This document shows, piece after piece, positions 1-11,278 of a DNA stretch of 64,000 nt. The first letter of the stretch is position 1; each line of letters starts with the position of its first letter. A program made the translations under genes and the position numbers. The stretch spans positions 32,677,501-32,741,500 of the forward strand of contig CM050446.2 in assembly GCA_027563935.2 (NCBI GenBank), written 5' to 3'. Source of the DNA: Costus lasius. Taxonomy: Eukaryota; Streptophyta; Magnoliopsida; Zingiberales; Costaceae. Under the pieces are notes generated by a model. That model saw only the letters and a list, made by a program, of their open reading frames with translations. It was not told where the DNA came from and did not search any database.

Positions 1-2719
1 ATAACAAAGTAGAGGATATATATAGATGCACATATAGCTATATCCTCAAAGCTCTTCTACCAACAATAAAAAGAATAGCAGAGCACATAATTTCCTGTAA
101 ATGATTTTGAGAGCTGTAAACTAAAAGCAGCTGAACTGAATTATTCTGCTCATAAATAAAACACCAGAACAAAAGGGAGGATAAATGGGCACCTTGGGAT
201 GGAAAAGCACAGCCACAACAAAGCATCCTTGTGTGTGAAAAATTGTATAACTGGCTATTGGACATTGAAATTCTGTTTTAAATGCAGGTTAGGCAAAACT
301 GATCAGGATAGAATAGCTGAAGAAGTCTCATGGGGGCTCAAAGTGATGAAGACATGTGGATGACTTGGAAACATTATAGTAAATCAAGATGGAATAGCTC
401 AAGTATATTTGAAAATTGTACTAGTTTCCGTTAGCCAAACGCAGATTGTAAGCTGCAAGTATACTTTGTGTCATGAAGTACCATAAAACTGAACTATGCT
501 CGGGTCAAGCCCGGGGATGCATGCCGTTTTGAGCAATGGTGTGAATGTGACATACAATGGGGTGCGGCTAAACATGCATGCATACTAAGGTGCGTGGATG
601 AGCGCAAGGGGCTGGAGTGACAATGGGTGAGCACAGGTGTAATGCCCAAATCCAAGCGGACTGGGCCTAGAATGAAGGCGTGAGATGGGCATAGACATTC
701 AACCCGATAGCTCGATGGCCCCAATCTATTTTTTCGACCATGCGGCTATGTCAAGATTAGGTTGGGATCCTGACTTGATGGCACACTACCAGAGCTGTGA
801 CCATCACTTGGGCAACTAATGAGGCTGAGATGGTTGTCAAAGACTAGATGATGGTGCAATCAGAAGGGTGTGTGGTCAACCAGTTGGGGGCACACACCCG
901 ACTGCAGTTGACAAAATTCTGGAGAGGTGAATTTTGGGACCTTGGCGACAAGTGCAACGAGCTCAACTAAAAGGTTCTTCTCTGGTGACGATGTGATCTA
1001 GAGATTGGACATTGTTTGACTGATGATTATTGGAGGTAGAGAGTTACAAACAAAAACCCCTATACAAAGTTTTGCGGAAGACTGCATCACTTAGTTCCTA
1101 GCTAACCTAAGTTAACCTCAAGCACCCAGCAACATTATTTTTGTAAACTCCTTGCACAGTAGCTAAGGCACACAAAATCAACTCCAATAGCAGCACACAG
1201 CACACAAAAAAACTAGAGAATCCAGCACATATCCCTGATCGAAAACAGCAAGGAGCCAGGAAATAATAACATCCAAAACCCATCAGCCACAAGACAACAG
1301 CAAGTTCACAGCATGAATGTCATCAAGAACTCGGCAAATCACCGTCGAAAAACTCAGCAGGAAATCACAACTCGATGCAGCCACAAACTCAGCAAAACAA
1401 CATAATGGTTCAGCTATACATACTGAACCGAAAACAGCATACAACACTTACAATAACCTAGCAAGAATACAGCCTATCTTCATCACCAACAAACCCAACC
1501 ACACGCTAAGATTTACAGAAAGCGAGAGTATAAAACAGGGGAGCCAAATACTACTCAAAAACCAACACAAGAATCACAAAACGGACGCGGAATCCTCCTC
1601 GTCCAAAACCAAGAGAAGTCAACAGAAATACAAATCCATAAAAGCCATGCAACCAGGAGAAGAAAGGCGTTATACCTAGCCCAAAACAGGGCTGCTCCGT
1701 CCAGCAACGTGAAGAACCACGATCAGAACCTCCGGCCTAAGACGAAGGACATTCAGCAAGAAGGGAAGAACCGACGAGAGTGGAGGCTGGAAAGAACTCA
1801 GGCCAAGGCCGATCAAGAGGAAAGGACTCGCGGGCGGTAGGGTAATACTCGAGTGTCACCGCCCTACAGGGAGCTCTCCAAGGAGCTCAGCTTCTCCGGA
1901 CACGCCTTGAAGAAACGTGTTGGTTACCGGAGACCTCAACCAGCGAAGAAATGACTGCCGGCAGGGAACCTTGCGAATGGCGACGAACTTCGCCCAGGTT
2001 TCGCAACCTGAGCTTAACGTGAGAAAGTCCACCCTATTTGTATTATTCCTTTTTATTATCTTCCCATGTGCGAAGCTTTTGTTTTCTAATATTAAGTCAA
2101 TGCTCACGTTTTCTTTGGTTTTGCTTTGATGGTGGTGATGCTGCCACCCAATCACATCATGTGGCTTGAATGCTTTGTGATTAGGGTGATTTAATATGAT
2201 TCTTATTTTGGAAAATAAGTTGTGTGTTGTGTTTTGATGTTGAATTATATCTTAAGCTTAGGATAATAAGTTTAAGTTGAGAATACATTGTGATACTCTA
2301 CCTTTACTAGTGAAGTACTTTGGATTGATTTTCCCCGTAGTTTTTCCTTTCACGTTAGAGGGTTTTTCACGTAAATTGTAGTCTTAGCGATTGTAGATAT
2401 TGCTTGTGTTATTATTATCATTGCAGCAAGTTATTGGTTAGGCTATTATTCATTTGCAATAGAATTCTTGTATGGTATTATTATGCTCAAAATAATTCAG
2501 CTCTATAAGTGTTTGTGCTTAAAGTAATTTAAACCCAACAAAAGAGGAGAGCTACGTCGGGAGAACTGTCCGGAGAGCTCTACGCCTTAGAGCTTAAGTG
2601 GCAGAAGTCTATAGCTTAAGTGTAATCGGCACTAAGGTGAAATCAGTAGCAACATCAAATCCCAAGTCAAAATCAAATCAACACCTCAAATGTGCAGCAA
2701 TCTCGCAGAATAAATGTTC
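1..2719. other. No gene recognised; non-coding DNA
   Basis: No reading frame here looks like a known protein. The longest frame, at 1317-1679, is low-complexity and has no recognisable domain. Around 2320-2540 the T-rich text with a CACGTAAATTG motif resembles the 3' part of a copia LTR, but I could not find matching ends. On the minus strand 1290-1800 is moderately GC-rich and could be an old LTR or an untranslated exon; nothing decides it. Confidence 0.35.
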
Positions 2720-2862
2720 TATGAGGGGGAACCGCATTAGGCAGAGCCCATCCACCATTAGAGGGTTTAAAAAATACTTAGGGATTCGTTTTTACATATA
2801 TCCCTAATAAATAGTATCTTCAACAGTGGATGGGGCCTCGCCAGGCGCAGTGCCCCCTCATA
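2720..2862. mobile_element. Fold-back MITE with ~40-bp terminal inverted repeats
   Basis: The left arm starts TATGAGGGGGAACCGC and the right arm, reverse-complemented, starts TATGAGGGGGCACTGC. The two arms stay alignable for about 40 bp, to CCCATCCAC near the inner end. The 143-bp element is almost entirely hairpin, with a short AT-rich loop at about 2765-2820, and has no coding capacity. The superfamily is uncertain; a TA target duplication is possible but ambiguous because the terminus itself starts with TA. Confidence 0.6.
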
Positions 2863-3417
2863 TAATTTTTTCCAATCTCGCCTCCTTAATCTTCTCTTGA
2901 TATGTCATCTATGCTATGTTGCCACCTTTGGCTCACCCTCTCCGAGACTAAATCGAAGAGCAACCCTAATTTGATTGCCCATGGTGAACCATATAGCCTC
3001 AGTCCCTCAACCAAACAAGCTACTAAGCCATGCAGTAGTTGTCCTATCTAGGTCAATAAGCTGACATCTAGTTTAGTCGACCCAAGTCCCACGATGCATC
3101 CATCATCTCTCTGCCCTCAGTTTCACATGTATTCGCCTCTCAAGTCCTAGTGTCCCACTGCTGAAACGAGTGTCAATGCCTTGTAGTGCTCCTAGCTTTT
3201 TTGGCTTGGCCTCACATCCTGGCCGGAATTGTGTTGTGCCACACTTCCTCACGCTAGGCGCGCTCCCACGTGTCGGTACACTTTCACGCTCCAAGACCTG
3301 CGGTCGCTCGCCCTCGCACATCAGTTCGTGGTCTCACCCATAGTCTTGTCGTCAAATAGTGGCAACTTGTAGCCTACATCCTACTTAGAAAGATGCATCC
3401 AGTTGGCACACAACATA
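2863..3417. other. Intergenic, no feature seen
   Basis: No convincing coding frame, repeat or RNA gene was seen in this stretch between two small inverted-repeat elements. The minus-strand frame at 3103-3321 is basic and low-complexity and resembles no known protein. Confidence 0.4.
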
Positions 3418-3619
3418 GGCTCCGTTTGGTGCATCACTTTCCCATCAGCTTATACTGTGCATTGCTTTCCGTCTTGCTACAGTATAAGCAACAATACACA
3501 AACAGTGTATAATTTGGCTGCCAATAAAAGCATTGAAAGGGAAACTTTCCCGTTCCTATAGCAAATTTGGCGGAAAGTTAGCTACAGGAAAAGCTGGGAA
3601 AGCTGCACCAAACGCATCC
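3418..3619. mobile_element. Small TIR element (Tourist/Harbinger-like MITE)
   Basis: The left end reads GGCTCCGTTTGGTGCA and the right end, reverse-complemented, reads GGATGCGTTTGGTGCA. The similarity continues inward through CTTTCCCA and AGCTT. The element is 202 bp and flanked by the 3-bp direct repeat ATA (3415-3417 and 3620-3622). A G-rich terminus with GTTTGG and a 3-bp target duplication fits PIF/Harbinger MITEs, although their usual target is TAA/TTA. It is non-coding and would need a transposase in trans. Confidence 0.75.
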
Positions 3620-3622
3620 ATA

Positions 3623-5003
3623 GTCTCATTGCTAGACGACTAATTGTGTCGGTCTACTCAGTCTGTTGAGCGTAAGTCCATCCATTTAGTTCTTCAAGTG
3701 AATGCCTATACTAGTTCATCAATGTAGTTGTTCTAGCATAATAAGAACACTAGTTCATCAACGTCTCAATAATAATATGAGAATACCACATAGTACGTCG
3801 TGGGTCTTATTAATAAGGATGGGATTCCGAAATGTAAATAATAGAGTTCGGCCACAACTGAAACTTATATCAGGTTTTGAATTCTATCATCCAACGGTCC
3901 AAGTGATCTACACCTAAGAGCGAGACAAAATTGCATATGAAAAACCATAAGGATCAACATATAAGTGTCAGGGTCGTCAGAGAGTGTGCATAGAGGATTT
4001 GACGCTGTGTAGAAGATGCACACTCATTCACTTGATTGCACTTATCGAGGTAATCAAGGCCACACTATTTGAATATATGAAGTGGAGAACACACATGACA
4101 ACAAGAAGAGACTGTCTGATACGCCAAAGGAGACATATCATTCCCTAATATATTAATTTACATAGAGTGATATTCTATTGTGTTTTGTGTAAACTGTGTC
4201 GTGTTTTAATAGAAAAAACTCAAAATTTATTTATTATTTTAATTAGATAATTAATTTATATTTCTTTAATTTTATCTATAATTATTTAATATTAATAATA
4301 ACTTAATTAAGATGTTTTAATTATTTTATTATTTAGTTCATCTTAATTAATAACTATTATTATTAAATTTATCCAAATTATACATATCTAAATTAGACAT
4401 GCTTAATTTTTTCCTAGCCATTACAGACTTCTCCTATATAAGGAGAGGTATGCAGAGGGTTGGAATCACATTGATAAGCTCTCAAGTTCTTTGTCTCACG
4501 CTTTTTTTCTCTCTCTCCTTTTATGCTGTCAGTCAAAAATATCTTTGTGACGACTGCTACACAGATGTACCGACAGTAGCGGAATCTTGGTTAAATTTTT
4601 GAGGTAAAATACCAATCAAATCCCGCGCAAAAAATAAAAATTTACCTAAAAATAAATCTTCAAATTGTCTTCAAATTTTTCCAATCCTAATATTTTTTTA
4701 TTTTTATTAATTGCAAGATTAGATCCAACGAATTGTGCGAGTGAAACATTAGTTGTGAACATGAGAGGGTTTTTTAACCAAGTATTTTCTATAAGTTTTG
4801 ATGCTTTCCTTGTTAAATTAAGTGGTGTTTATGGGAATAAATTTTTAGGGGACCCACTCTCTATAACTTTTTAAGGCGGTCTATCCTCTCAAATTATTTG
4901 ATTCGAAGAAAAATCTGATCTATAAATTTCGATATGCATCATGGTTTTGCTTTAATTCAAGGGACACCGGCGGTTGTGCAGGTAATAATACAGTGGTAAC
5001 AAC
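3623..5003. other. AT-rich intergenic DNA with a TATA-like promoter remnant
   Basis: There is no recognisable gene. Around 4430-4445 a TATATAAGG box is followed by a pyrimidine-rich stretch, resembling the core promoter of an LTR, but no paired LTR ends were found. 4200-4390 is extremely AT-rich. 4560-4720 is similar in texture to degraded retrotransposon sequence. Confidence 0.3.
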
Positions 5004-5293
5004 TTAGTGCCAGTTTGGTATTGCGCTGCTTCCTGCGGCGCTAAGATGGGCAGCAGAAGCGGTAAGATTTTGCCCTACTTTATTAGCTGTGTTGAGGTGG
5101 AACAGTGATAAAAATAATAGTGTAGCTCGAAGTAGGGTATCCCCTGCTTCTCTTGCTAATACCCGATGCGCGTGCAGTAAATTTCTAAAGGTAACAAGTT
5201 TGATTCCCATCACTTACACATTATCTTTGTTTATTCTTTATAGCTATTCCATTTCCTACCGATTACACATTAAAACACATTAAAAGCTATTTC

Positions 5294-5554
5294 TGTTACA
5301 AAATGAAACAAAGTAATAATAAACAAAGTAATAAAGAAATAGAGTAATTGAGGTAATAAGAGATTTTATTACACTTTCGTTTTGGTGATTCAATACAAAA
5401 AGAGATGCTCTATTTATAGTATCCCAAAAGATCTATAACTTATGAATTATAATTACATAAGTTAATTACTTCACATAGGTTTCAAAATTATAACTAAAGA
5501 ATATGAAAACCGAAGGTGGATGAATGGACATCCATAATAATATTATTCATAACA
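5294..5554 (-). repeat. 3' LTR of the minus-strand copia element
   Basis: 261 bp, running from TGTTACAAAATG to ATTCATAACA on the plus strand, nearly identical to 10365-10625 (one difference noted near 5457-5467/10537: AATTACTT versus AATCACTT). In element orientation it contains CTATAAATAG as TATA box. Confidence 0.93.
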
Positions 5555-5565
5555 CTCCCCCTTTG
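5555..5565 (-). other. Polypurine tract of the copia element
   Basis: On the minus strand AAAGGGGGAG directly abuts the 3' LTR. This is the usual position of the plus-strand primer for retrotransposon reverse transcription. Confidence 0.8.
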
Positions 5566-5599
5566 ATGTCCATTAAAAAAAATGTGCCTCGTTAAAACC

Positions 5600-7200
5600 T
5601 TTACTAGGAAAAACCCTGTGGGATAAAAATCTAATAAAGGAAAAAGAGTACACTATATTTGTAAATGTCAATTGATATCTTTGAGTCGACGAATCCCAAT
5701 ATGATAAACAAGCTTTTCAAATATTGAGGAGGAAGTGCCTTGGTAAATAGATCCACTACATTATCACATGAGCGGACTTGTTGAATACTTATATCACCAT
5801 TCTTTTGAAGATCATAAGTAAAAAAGAATTTTGGTAAAATATGTTTTGTTCTATCTCCTTTAATGTACCCTTCTTTTAAGTGGGCAATACATGAAGTATT
5901 ATCCTCGTGTATGATTGTTGAAATCATTTTTTCTGAAGATAAGCCACAAGTGTTACGTATGTGTTAAATCATAGATCTCAACCAAACGCATTCTCGACTT
6001 GCCTCATGTAGAGCTAAAATTTCTACATGATTAGAAAATGTGGATGCTATGGTCTGTTTCATAGACCGCCATGATGTAGCTGTTCCACCACATGTAAATA
6101 AATAACCTGTTTGTGATCGACCATTATGAGGATCAGACAAATAACCTATATCTACATAACCAATTAGGTCTGACTTGGGTACCCTTGAGTAAAACAAACT
6201 CATACCTATTGTTCCTCTAAGATAGCGAAGTATATGCTTAACTCCATTCCAATGCCTTCGCGTAGGTGAAGAACTATATCTTGCTAATAAATTAACAACA
6301 AATGATATATCAGGTCGTGTATAATTAGCAAGATACATTAGTGCTCCAATTGCTCTAAGGTATGGTACTTCAGGACCAAGTAGTTCTTCATCCTTTTCTT
6401 GAGGTCTAAAAGGATCTTTGTTCACATCTAATGACCGTACAACCATTGGAGTACACAACGGATGTGACGTGTCCATATAAAACCTTTTTAGTACTTTTGC
6501 TAAATAAATATTTTGATGTATAAAAATTCCATTACTTAAGTATTCAATTTGTAATTCAAGACAAAATTTTGTCCTTCCAAGATCTTTCATCTCGAATTCT
6601 TTCTTTAAACAAGATATAGCTTTTAGAAGCTCTTTAGGGGTTTCAATAATATTTAAGTCATCAACATAAACAGCAATTATAGCACATCCATTTTCAGATC
6701 TTTTAATAAAAATACATGGACAAATGAGGTTATTTTTATATCCTTCTTTTAGCAAATATTCACTAAAGCGATTATACCACATACGTCCAGATTGTTTCAA
6801 CCCATAAAAGGATTTATTTAATTTAATTGAATAATCTTCTCGTGAACATAAATTATGTATTTCAGGAAGATTAAAACCTTCAGGTAGCTTCATATAAATA
6901 TTATTATCTAGAGATCCATATAAATAGGCTATAACAACATCCATTAGATGTAAATCAAGCCCTTTTTGTGCTACTAGACTAATTAAGTACCGAAACGTAC
7001 TTGCATCAACCACAGGTGAATATGTTTCTTCAAAATCAATGTCAGGTCTTTGTGAAAAACCTTGAGCAATAAGTCATGCTTTATATCTCACAATTTCACC
7101 ATTCTCATTTTGTTTTCGTACAAAACCCCATTTATATCCAACAGGCTTTACATCTTTAGGTGTACGAACTACAGGTCTAAAAACTTTTCATTTAGTAAGA
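5600..7200 (-). pseudogene. Copia reverse transcriptase and RNase H, interrupted
   Basis: The open stretch at 5964-7013 encodes most of the copia reverse transcriptase and the start of RNase H. It carries the motif YVDD (codons at 6658-6669), FYGLKQSGRMWYNR upstream of it, and PYLRAIGALMYLANYTRPDI downstream. A second open stretch at 5631-5927 carries the end of RNase H, including KHILPKFFFTYDLQ and LFTKALP. The frame is broken between the two and upstream near 7076-7190 by in-frame stops. Catalytic aspartates of RT are still present, so decay is mainly by nonsense changes. It is part of the 5294-10625 element. Confidence 0.9.
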
Positions 7201-9200
7201 GAATTTAATTCCGCTTCAATTGCATTTTTCTATTTTGGCCAATCATCTCTTTGTTTGCAATCTGAAATAGACTTTGGTTCATGATCCTCATTATTATTTA
7301 TTATATCAAGCGCTATATTATATGCAAAAACATCATCAACGTTGACTTCATATCGATTTCATTGTATTCTATTCATGACATAATTTATTGAGATATCTTT
7401 ATTTTCAAAAATTTTAGTTTCTTGTGTTTCTTCTGAAATTAAAATATTGATTATGTTAGAGGAATCTTTTGGAGTTATTACATCCTCGATTCAGCCATCT
7501 TGATTTTTAGCTCTTTTTCTTATTCAAGGATTTTTATCTTTGAAACCGATGGGTCTGCCACGCTTCATGCGTGCTTGAGACTCATTTGCGATATTAGATT
7601 TTCCAATAGGAATATCAATTTTTATTGGAGCATTAGCAGCTGGTATATATGACTTAGTTACTCTTTTTGGGTTAATGAATGCATCTGGTAATTGGTTGGC
7701 TAAGCCTTGTAAATGAATTATCCTTTGAACTTCTAATTCGCATTGTTTTGTACGAGGATCAAGATGAGATAATGATAATTCATTATAACTAATGTTTTTT
7801 TCCAACTGCTTCTTTTCTCCCCCCTAATGTCGGGAAATTTGATTAATCAAAATAACAATCGGCAAATCGAGCCATGAATAAATCTCCTATTAATGGTTCA
7901 AGATACTTTATTATAGATGGAGACTCATATCCAATATATATTCCCAACCTTCTTTGAGGATCCATCTTAGTGCGTTGTGATGGAGCAATTGGAACATATA
8001 CAACACATCCAAAAATTCTTAAATGAGAAATATTAGGTTCCTAACCAAAAACCAATTGTAAAGGGGAGAACTTATGATAGCTTATTGGCCTGATGCGAAT
8101 CAATACTGCAGCATGCAAGATTACATGTCCCCAAGTAGAATTTGGAAGCTTTGATCTCATAAGCAATAGTCTTGCAATCAATTGTAAGCACTTAATGAAT
8201 GATTTTGCAAGTCCATTTTATGTATGAACATATGCTACAGGATGTTCAATATCAATTCCAATAGACATAGAATATTCATTAAAAGCTTGAGATGTAAATT
8301 CACTAGCATTATCAAGGCGTATTTTCTTAATTGGATAATTTGGAAAATGAGCTTTTAGTCGAATTATTTGTGCAAGCAATCTCGCAAACGCTTGGTTACG
8401 GGTTGATAATAAACAAACATGTGACCATCTAGTTCAAGAATCAATTAAAATCATAAAATATCTCAATGGTCCACATGATGGGTGTATTGGTCCACAAATA
8501 TCACCTTGTATACGTTCTAAAAACGCAAGAGTTTCAGTCTTAATTTTGACTGGTGATGGTCGAATTATTAACTTTCCTTAGGAACAAGCAGTACATGAGA
8601 AATTATTAGATTGAAGAATCTCCTGGCTCTTCAATAGGTGCCCACATGAATTATTAATTATTTTTCACATCATAATAGATCTGGGATGGCCCAATCGATC
8701 ATGCCAAATAATGAATTTGTTATTATCTGTAAACGTCTAGTTTACAATATTATATATTTCAATTATTTTAATATAAGTGTAGTACAATCCGGAGAAAAAT
8801 GTAGGTAATTTTTTCAATATATATTTTTTACCTGATATAAGTCTCGTGATATAAAGGAATTCAATATTCCCTTCATTTGTTGTTTCGATATGATATCCAT
8901 TTCGGCGAATATCTTTAAAGCTTAATAAATTTCTTTGAGACTTTGTAGAATATAATGCATTATCAATACACAATTTGGTTCATCCATGTAATAATATATT
9001 AGCTCTTCCGGAGCTTTCAATTATTTTTGTACTACCAGATATAGTATTAACATTAGTTTCTTGCATTGCATTGTTAAATAAGAGAAGTATTTTTAATTCT
9101 TGAGAATTGTATGAGTTATTACACAATCAGCGAGACAAATATCTTCAGTATTGATGTTAGTGTCAACCAAAGGAATACTCATTCTTCATTGAAAAATAAA
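7201..9200 (-). pseudogene. Copia integrase and pre-integrase region, interrupted
   Basis: On the minus strand the text remains recognisable as a copia pol polyprotein through many stops. The pre-integrase segment (8737-8973) contains YSTKSQRNLLSFKDIRRNGY. The integrase core lies at about 8200-8700. The linker between integrase and RT is at 7524-7805 and ends RGRPIGFKDKNP. Most stops look like single transitions (CGA to TGA, TGG to TAG), for example at about 7358 and 7188. The HHCC zinc-binding motif and DDE residues could not all be confirmed because of frame damage. Confidence 0.8.
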
Positions 9201-9258
9201 AGTCCATATAGTTAGAAAAATGCTACTAGAGAAAAAAAAATAAAACTTATTATTTTAT

Positions 9259-9790
9259 TAACTAAAAAAAATATTAAGATTAGACATCAATATATAAGAA
9301 ATTATTTTTTGAACACTACAATCTTCAATTAAATGATCAACAAAGAAATCAGTAACATCTAGATGAGTAATGTCCATATGGTCATAATCAGAACTACCAT
9401 CTTCACAAGTAAAATTTGTCTCTATCTTTTTCTTTTTATTTTTTAATGATTCGTGCTGATAACGTGTTACAAAATGAAACAAAGTAATAATAAACAAAGT
9501 AATAAAGAAATAGAGTAATTGAGGTAATAAGAGATTTTATTACACTTTCGTTTTGGTGTACGGCAGGTACGTGACCAATGGCCTTTGCCACCACAATGAT
9601 AGCACATATTTTCAGCATGTTTGCTATTCTTCACACCATTTTCTTTATCAATATTTTTATTATTTTTCCACTTCTGGTGAAAAAGAATGTTCTTGGAATT
9701 TTTACCACGACCATATCCATATCCATATCCACGACCATGACCATGACCATGAACACGATCATTATTTTTTCACTTCCGATGATAAATGAA
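9259..9790 (-). pseudogene. Copia gag C-terminus with zinc knuckle, disrupted by an LTR fragment
   Basis: Minus-strand translation of about 9560-9790 gives an RG/HG-rich segment followed by CYHCGGKGHWSRTC, a CX2CX4HX4C nucleic-acid-binding zinc knuckle. The coding text CRTPK runs directly into a 94-bp LTR-derived insert (9465-9558). It resumes as YQHESLKNKKKKIETNF and continues to a DITHLDVTDFFVDHLIED segment at 9300-9400. The N-terminal half of gag is absent between here and the 5' LTR. In this frame the plus-strand His-rich and Tyr-rich readings are only shadows of the gag repeats. Confidence 0.85.
9465..9558 (-). repeat. Internal 94-bp copy of the copia R-U5 segment
   Basis: This is base-for-base the same as 10365-10458, the 3' part of the 5' LTR in element orientation, at an offset of exactly 900 bp. 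It starts where transcription should start (31 bp downstream of the LTR TATA box) and ends at the LTR end. It interrupts gag just after the zinc knuckle. Confidence 0.92.
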
Positions 9791-9800
9791 TTTCTAGATC

Positions 9801-9875
9801 TAAGATAAATAATTTTTTTCCCATAATGTCAAGAGCAAAAAGATAAATAATTCTTCCCCGTAATGTCAAGAGCCA
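9801..9875. repeat. Two-copy tandem repeat in the copia leader
   Basis: The phrase AGATAAATAATT followed by a T/C-rich run and CCATAATGTCAAGAGC occurs twice back to back (about 37-39 bp per unit, second copy with CCGTAATG). It lies between the gag remnant and the 5' LTR. No function is apparent. Confidence 0.7.
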
Positions 9876-10349
9876 CAAACTCAAGTTTTACAAGATTTGA
9901 TAAATTAAGTACTATCATAAAAATATAAAAACAAAGTAAATAATATTCAATATTATTTAGATAAAAAAAGCTAATGATTAAGAAATGAATTAAAGTTACT
10001 ACATCATATCATATGTTAAACACAAAATCAAAAGAAAATAATGGAAGCGGTAGCAAAGTTAAAATTAGGCGAAATGTGTAGTCACGGGTTTGAATTCTCG
10101 CATTTGAGTTTTTTCGCTAAAATTTAACAATTCTGCTCACATGCGGAAATAAATAAGAATTCCTAATAGTTATTACGAGCAAGATTATTATAGAAAAAAG
10201 AATTATATTTTCAAATTTAAATGCCGAGAGAAATCTGAACACATAATTGAAATAATATGCATGAGCAAAGATTAAATTAATGGAGATTTAAATCTTAACC
10301 AAGATAAAATAAATAATAAATATTATACCTGTATGACCTTCTTAGTTAG

Positions 10350-10362
10350 AGCTTCGTGCTAA
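10350..10362 (-). other. Probable tRNA primer-binding site of the copia element
   Basis: Immediately inside the 5' LTR the minus strand reads TTAGCACGAAGC. The same position relative to the internal R-U5 copy reads TTATCAGCACGAATC, so a priming sequence close to ATCAGCACGA is likely. The matching tRNA cannot be named from the sequence alone. Confidence 0.5.
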
Positions 10363-10364
10363 CG

Positions 10365-10625
10365 TGTTACAAAATGAAACAAAGTAATAATAAACAAAGT
10401 AATAAAGAAATAGAGTAATTGAGGTAATAAGAGATTTTATTACACTTTCGTTTTGGTGATTCAATACAAAAAGAGATGCTCTATTTATAGTATCCCAAAA
10501 GATCTATAACTTATGAATTATAATTACATAAGTTAATCACTTCACATAGGTTTCAAAATTATAACTAAAGAATATGAAAACCGAAGGTGGATGAATGGAC
10601 ATCCATAATAATATTATTCATAACA
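10365..10625 (-). repeat. 5' LTR of the minus-strand copia element
   Basis: 261 bp, the partner of 5294-5554. In element orientation the TATA box CTATAAATAG lies at 10490-10481. A start about 31 bp downstream falls at 10458, exactly the edge of the internal 94-bp copy, which fixes the U3/R boundary independently. Confidence 0.93.
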
Positions 10626-11278
10626 ATTTCATATTTAAAATATGTAATGTATATATAATGTATAATATATTATATTTTTTATATTATTACATAAACATAT
10701 ATAATGTAATTAATTATATTATTATATAAACATATATAATGTATAATATTATATTTTTAAAATTTTAATATATCAATATATATTTAGCAATATAATGTAT
10801 AGTAAAATTAAATTAATTATTTTAAAAATATAATTAATAATTGAATTAATAATTAAAATTTATATTAAAATTAATTATTTGTTTTATTATAGATTTCAAA
10901 AATAAAATTTATTTAATTATAAAATATATAATTTTAATTTTTTTATTTTAAAAATAAAATTAATAATTAAATTTTATATTAAAATTAATTATTTGATCTT
11001 ATAAAATTTAATAATTTTATTAAAATAATTAATAATATAAAATTAAATAATTAATTTTTTATTTTATTATAAAAATATTTAATTTTAATTTTAATATATT
11101 TTATTAAATTAATATTTATTTATTTATTAACAACACTAATAATATAATAAATTTATAAAATAATTTTAATAATAGCAGTTACAGTGACAACACAGTTAGA
11201 TTCATCAAATACCCTTAATAGCAAGTGCTATATTGGCAGCGCAGCTACGGCAGCGCAGTAGAACCAAACTAGTCCTTA

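Larger units (their letters stand above)
5294..10625 (-). mobile_element. Ty1/copia LTR retrotransposon, degenerate, minus strand
   Basis: Two 261-bp LTRs (5294-5554 and 10365-10625) of TG...CA form bound the element, and the perfect 5-bp target duplication ATTTC lies at 5289-5293 and 10626-10630. Read on the minus strand the order is 5' LTR, leader, gag remnant with zinc knuckle, protease/pre-integrase remnant, integrase, reverse transcriptase, RNase H, polypurine tract, 3' LTR, which is copia order. It is 5332 bp. The N-terminal part of gag is missing, an extra piece of LTR lies inside gag, and many stops interrupt pol. It is therefore defective, but its boundaries are complete. Confidence 0.93.
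5007..11275. mobile_element. Harbinger-type TIR element split by a copia retrotransposon
   Basis: The left end begins GTGCCAGTTTGGTATTGC and the right end, reverse-complemented, begins GGACTAGTTTGGTTCTAC; both continue into GCGCTGC. TTA flanks both ends (5004-5006 and 11276-11278), the classical PIF/Harbinger target duplication. Without the nested copia element (5294-10625 plus its 5-bp duplication) it is about 930 bp, with GC-rich arms and a very AT-rich interior (10631-11170). No transposase frame is visible, so it is non-autonomous. Its arms give an independent boundary for the nested insertion. Confidence 0.8.

Noticed and set aside
1317..1679. 120-aa plus-strand frame
   Set aside because: Low-complexity Ser/Lys/Thr/Asn composition and no recognisable domain; probably chance.
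5160..5220. Box-B-like GTTTGATTCCC
   Set aside because: No box A at proper distance; inside the arm of the Harbinger-type element.
9553..9808. Plus-strand His/Asp-rich and Ile-rich frames
   Set aside because: These are the reverse reading of the copia gag RG/HG-rich repeats; the real frame is on the minus strand.
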